A stretch of 7,562 bases of DNA from NCBI GenBank assembly GCA_943332745.1, contig CALQQQ010000050.1:1-7562 (forward strand), read 5' to 3'. Position numbers and translations under genes: made by a program. The notes below the pieces were generated by a model. The model ran no database searches, had not been told where the DNA came from, and saw only the letters and a program-made list of their open reading frames with translations. Positions 4,822 to 7,562 of this stretch are shown here, piece after piece; within the stretch, counting starts at the first letter, position 1; each line of letters begins with the position of its first letter. Source of the DNA: Opitutus sp. GAS368 (GTDB lineage: Bacteria > Verrucomicrobiota > Verrucomicrobiae > Opitutales > UBA953).

Positions 4822-7562
4822 TTAGCGGGAGGTGACGGCGGCGTCGCTCGCCAGTATGGTCGAGCAGACGAGCGTGAGAGCAGCCAGGGCCGGATCAGCC
4901 GGGAGCTTAGGGCCGGAAGGGGCCGGGGGAGGCGTCAGTTGCTTCTGCGCCTTGGGGCCAGCCTTAGGATCGGCCTGCGTCGAAGGCAGGGGAGTGGGCG
5001 GCGGCGTGAACCGAGGAGGGTCGGCTTTTCGGGTCGCATATAGCTCCGTCAACGCCGCCAGTTCGGAGGGGCGAGGATCTCGGGTGCAGACGTGACGAAA
5101 AGCGGCGGTGATCTGCGCCGAAGGGTCGGAGGAAGCTTTGCTCACCTTGACAGCCAAGCTCTTGGCCGCCTCGACGAAGCCGGGGTTATTCAGCAATACC
5201 AAGGCCTGCAATGGGGTGTTCGTGTTGAGACGTTTAGGCTGGCAGACTTCGCGCGAACCAGCGTCGAAGATCAGCATATTGTCGGGAGGTGCCGTTCGTT
5301 TGCGATACGTGTAGACACTTCGTCGGTTGGCGGACTCTTGGACGCTCTCGCCACCGACCTTCTCGATAAGTTTGCCGGAGGCTAACAGGGCTTGGTCACG
5401 GACCATCTCAGCGGTCAGGCGCAGAATCGGACCGCGGGCGAGATACTTATTGGAAGGGTCTTTCTCGCGTGCTTCAGCCGTCGGGGTCGAGGACTGACGG
5501 AAGGTGCTACTTAGGACGAACCGGCGGAGCATTGCCTTGGTATTCCAGCCGCTATGGACGAAATCGACCGCCAAGGTGTCGAGCAGTTCGGGGTGCGTCG
5601 GAAGATCGCCCTGCATACCAAGGTTCTCACTGGTCGCGACGAGGCCAGCGCCGAAGACCTGCGCCCAGAGCCGATTAATGATGACGCGGGAAGTGAGCGG
5701 ATTCTTTGCGTCGGTCAGCCAGCGGGCGAGACCGAGGCGGTTCTTCGGCAAGGATTCGTTCCAAGGGAAGATGCGAGCGGGAGCACCGGGTTCGCAGGGC
5801 TTAGTGAGGTCAGGCTTATCGTACTCACCGCGCGTCAGGACGTAGCTTTTTGGAGCGAGGCCGGAGTGCTCCATGGCGAAGAAGGCCGGAGCGCTTTCCT
5901 GATGGGCAGCTAGGGCCCGTTGGGCCTTCTGGAGCTTATCCCAAGCCTCGGCATAGGCCGCGTCACCGCGAAGTTTCGCATGCTCAGCCAACACGGAGGC
6001 CGATAGGGTAGATACGTCCAACCCATGGAGCAGGGCAACTTCGGCCGCACTGAGGGCCGTGCGCCAAAGCTGAATCTCGTCGAGGGAACCGTTGCGGAAT
6101 CCAGCGTCACGGGAACGTGAACCAATCTCGAGGGCGTTATCGCGCGGCTTGGCGTGCAGCGTGTCGCGGACCACCGTCGTCTTCGCTTCGCGCCCATCGA
6201 GATAAACGTGAAGACCGGACGCCTTGGAGGAGCCGTCGTAGGTAACCGTCACGCGCTGCCATGCTCCGACCGGCAGTTCGCTTGTGGTCTCGATAGAAAC
6301 AGCACTATTCGGCCATAGGTGAATCATGCTCCAGCGAAGTTTCCCGTGATCGACAAGCAGTTCCACGCCCGAGGCGTCGCCGTCTCCGGTGTAGAAGCCG
6401 GTGGCGTGGAGAACCGTCGCGCGGGCGTTCGTCTCCCCAAGGCGAAAGAAGGCCGAGAAAGTGAACGCATCAAAGCGACCTAGCTGTTTAAACTCAGGGA
6501 GGATGAAGCCGGCATCGCCGTCGAACTTGACGGCTAGTCCTTTGACTCCCCGAACGAGTTGCAGATCTTCTGGAGAGCCACGTCGTTCGAACTTGGCTGG
6601 CTTACCGCCGACGATTCCGTCGTCGACGCCGGTATTCGTGAACACTTCAAGTGGATAATAGGCGACCGGGGCAGGCAGAGTCACCTGGGCGTCGGCGTTG
6701 GCAGACCGAATCGCAGCAACCGCTTTCTCCGCGGACACGACCGCTTTTTTCAGGTCGATTTCCTTCTGCCGATCTTCATCGGACTTGAACAAACGAACAA
6801 ACGGCGGGGGGACTTCGCCATGATAGGAAAGGAGTCCGTTCTCGTTCTGATCGCCGAACATCGCGGCCATTGAGAAATAGTCCCGCTGCGAGATTGGGTC
6901 GTATTTATGGTCGTGACAGCGGGAGCACTCCATCGTCAATCCCATGAAACCGTAGCCCGCGGTCATCACGCGATCGTTGATGCCATCTTGGCGGAATTCC
7001 TCTGCGATGGAGCCACCTTCGAACGTCATGCGATGTAGACGATTGTAGGCGGTGGCAACGCGTTGGTCTTGCGTGGGACTCGGGAGAAGGTCGCCCGCGA
7101 GTTGTTCGGTCAGGAACTGGTCGTAGGGTTTGTTGTCGTTGAAGGCCTTGAGTACCCAGTCACGCCATGGCCAAGCGAACATGCGTCCGTCGCCCGTGTA
7201 GCCCCAGGTGTCGGCGTAGCGGGAGAGGTCCAGCCAACCGACCGCGAGGTGTTCGCCGAAGCGGGGCGAGGCCAGCATCGCGTCAACCCGCTTGGCATAG
7301 GCGTCAGGGGAGTTGTCGGCCAGAAAAGATGACACTTCGTCGTTGGTAGGCGGCAGGCCAGTCAAGGCGAAGGAAGCACGGCGGAGCAGGGTGGTGCGAT
7401 CGGCTGCAAGGGTTGGCTTGAGTCCGACCTTGTCCGCCTTGGCGGCGATGAACGCATCGAGCGGATCTTTGGCCCAAGTTGCATCCGCAATGGTCGGAAC
7501 CGGATGCGGGCGTGGGCTGACGAATGCCCAGTGGGGATCATACTTGGCCCCCTGTTTAATCC
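4822..7562 (-). CDS. PSCyt2-LamG-PSD1 protein (DUF1549/DUF1553), 5'-truncated by window edge
   Basis: 912 codons are visible and the frame is still open at the right edge, where KYDPHWAF...DPLDAFIAAKADKVGLKP is a typical family N-terminal region. The true start, probably after a signal peptide and a PSCyt1 cytochrome-c domain, lies outside. Numbering from the edge, DUF1549/PSCyt2 (PF07583) spans about 32-240 with LTGLPPTNDEV (66-76) and a CSRCH heme-binding motif (212-216) followed by DHKYDPIS. A short helical linker (about 261-290) comes next. A concanavalin-like LamG domain follows (about 298-515, with YYPLE, WQRVTVTYDG and SLDEIQLW). DUF1553/PSD1 (PF07587) spans about 605-910 with NRLGLARWL, INRLWAQVFG, GDLPTHPELLD, FRQSS and NTNTPLQALVLLNNP. 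A proline-rich insertion (848-888) interrupts the C-terminal end. It is probably periplasmic with covalent heme. Function of the family is unknown; it precedes DUF1501 by 2 nt. Confidence 0.93.
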   Translation of the reverse strand, partial: IKQGAKYDPHWAFVSPRPHPVPTIADATWAKDPLDAFIAAKADKVGLKPTLAADRTTLLRRASFALTGLPPTNDEVSSFLADNSPDAYAKRVDAMLASPRFGEHLAVGWLDLSRYADTWGYTGDGRMFAWPWRDWVLKAFNDNKPYDQFLTEQLAGDLLPSPTQDQRVATAYNRLHRMTFEGGSIAEEFRQDGINDRVMTAGYGFMGLTMECSRCHDHKYDPISQRDYFSMAAMFGDQNENGLLSYHGEVPPPFVRLFKSDEDRQKEIDLKKAVVSAEKAVAAIRSANADAQVTLPAPVAYYPLEVFTNTGVDDGIVGGKPAKFERRGSPEDLQLVRGVKGLAVKFDGDAGFILPEFKQLGRFDAFTFSAFFRLGETNARATVLHATGFYTGDGDASGVELLVDHGKLRWSMIHLWPNSAVSIETTSELPVGAWQRVTVTYDGSSKASGLHVYLDGREAKTTVVRDTLHAKPRDNALEIGSRSRDAGFRNGSLDEIQLWRTALSAAEVALLHGLDVSTLSASVLAEHAKLRGDAAYAEAWDKLQKAQRALAAHQESAPAFFAMEHSGLAPKSYVLTRGEYDKPDLTKPCEPGAPARIFPWNESLPKNRLGLARWLTDAKNPLTSRVIINRLWAQVFGAGLVATSENLGMQGDLPTHPELLDTLAVDFVHSGWNTKAMLRRFVLSSTFRQSSTPTAEAREKDPSNKYLARGPILRLTAEMVRDQALLASGKLIEKVGGESVQESANRRSVYTYRKRTAPPDNMLIFDAGSREVCQPKRLNTNTPLQALVLLNNPGFVEAAKSLAVKVSKASSDPSAQITAAFRHVCTRDPRPSELAALTELYATRKADPPRFTPPPTPLPSTQADPKAGPKAQKQLTPPPAPSGPKLPADPALAALTLVCSTILASDAAVTSR

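Noticed and set aside
7110..7298. A minus-strand frame of 62 codons inside the PSD1 gene
   Set aside because: It is out of frame with the conserved PSCyt2 domain that occupies the same bases.
1..7562. CRISPR arrays, tRNA or rRNA genes, insertion sequences and attachment sites
   Set aside because: No spaced direct repeats, cloverleaf-like sequence, transposase motif or terminal inverted repeats were seen; nearly all of the window is protein-coding.

Overview
The window is about 58-60 % G+C by eye and is packed with coding sequence, all of it on the minus strand. The gene families (PSCyt2/LamG/PSD1, i.e. DUF1549/DUF1553; DUF1501; DUF1080; a secreted esterase of the enterochelin-esterase-like type) belong to the Planctomycetota-Verrucomicrobiota-Lentisphaerota (PVC) bacteria. 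No visible start codon has a clear Shine-Dalgarno sequence. An uncultured aquatic or soil Verrucomicrobiota or Planctomycetota is my best guess, and it rests on family content only.

Transcription reads from right to left. (1) 7562-4822: a PSCyt2-LamG-PSD1 protein whose 5' end lies outside the window. (2) 4819-3383: a Tat-exported DUF1501 protein, starting 2 nt after gene 1 stops. (3) 3353-2037: an EntS-like MFS transporter. (4) 1984-1019: a secreted alpha/beta-hydrolase esterase, preceded by a 52-nt spacer with two predicted hairpins. (5) 1014-157: a secreted DUF1080 (3-keto-disaccharide hydrolase-like) protein, starting 4 nt after the esterase stops. (6) 160-1: the N-terminal 53 residues of a small protein resembling DUF6428, whose ATG overlaps the stop of gene 5 as ATGA. 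The longest gap between genes is 52 nt, so this is most simply one operon. Its promoter should lie beyond the right edge and its terminator beyond the left edge.

Four of the six products look exported or envelope-associated: DUF1501 by Tat, esterase and DUF1080 by Sec, and PSD1 by family precedent. The fifth is an inner-membrane transporter. A reasonable inference is a periplasmic or envelope system that acts on an esterified or glycosidic substrate, with a heme-binding PSD1 and a Tat-exported alkaline-phosphatase-clan-like DUF1501 as its uncharacterised core. The substrate cannot be read from the sequence. There are no RNA genes, mobile elements, CRISPR arrays or long repeats that I can support.
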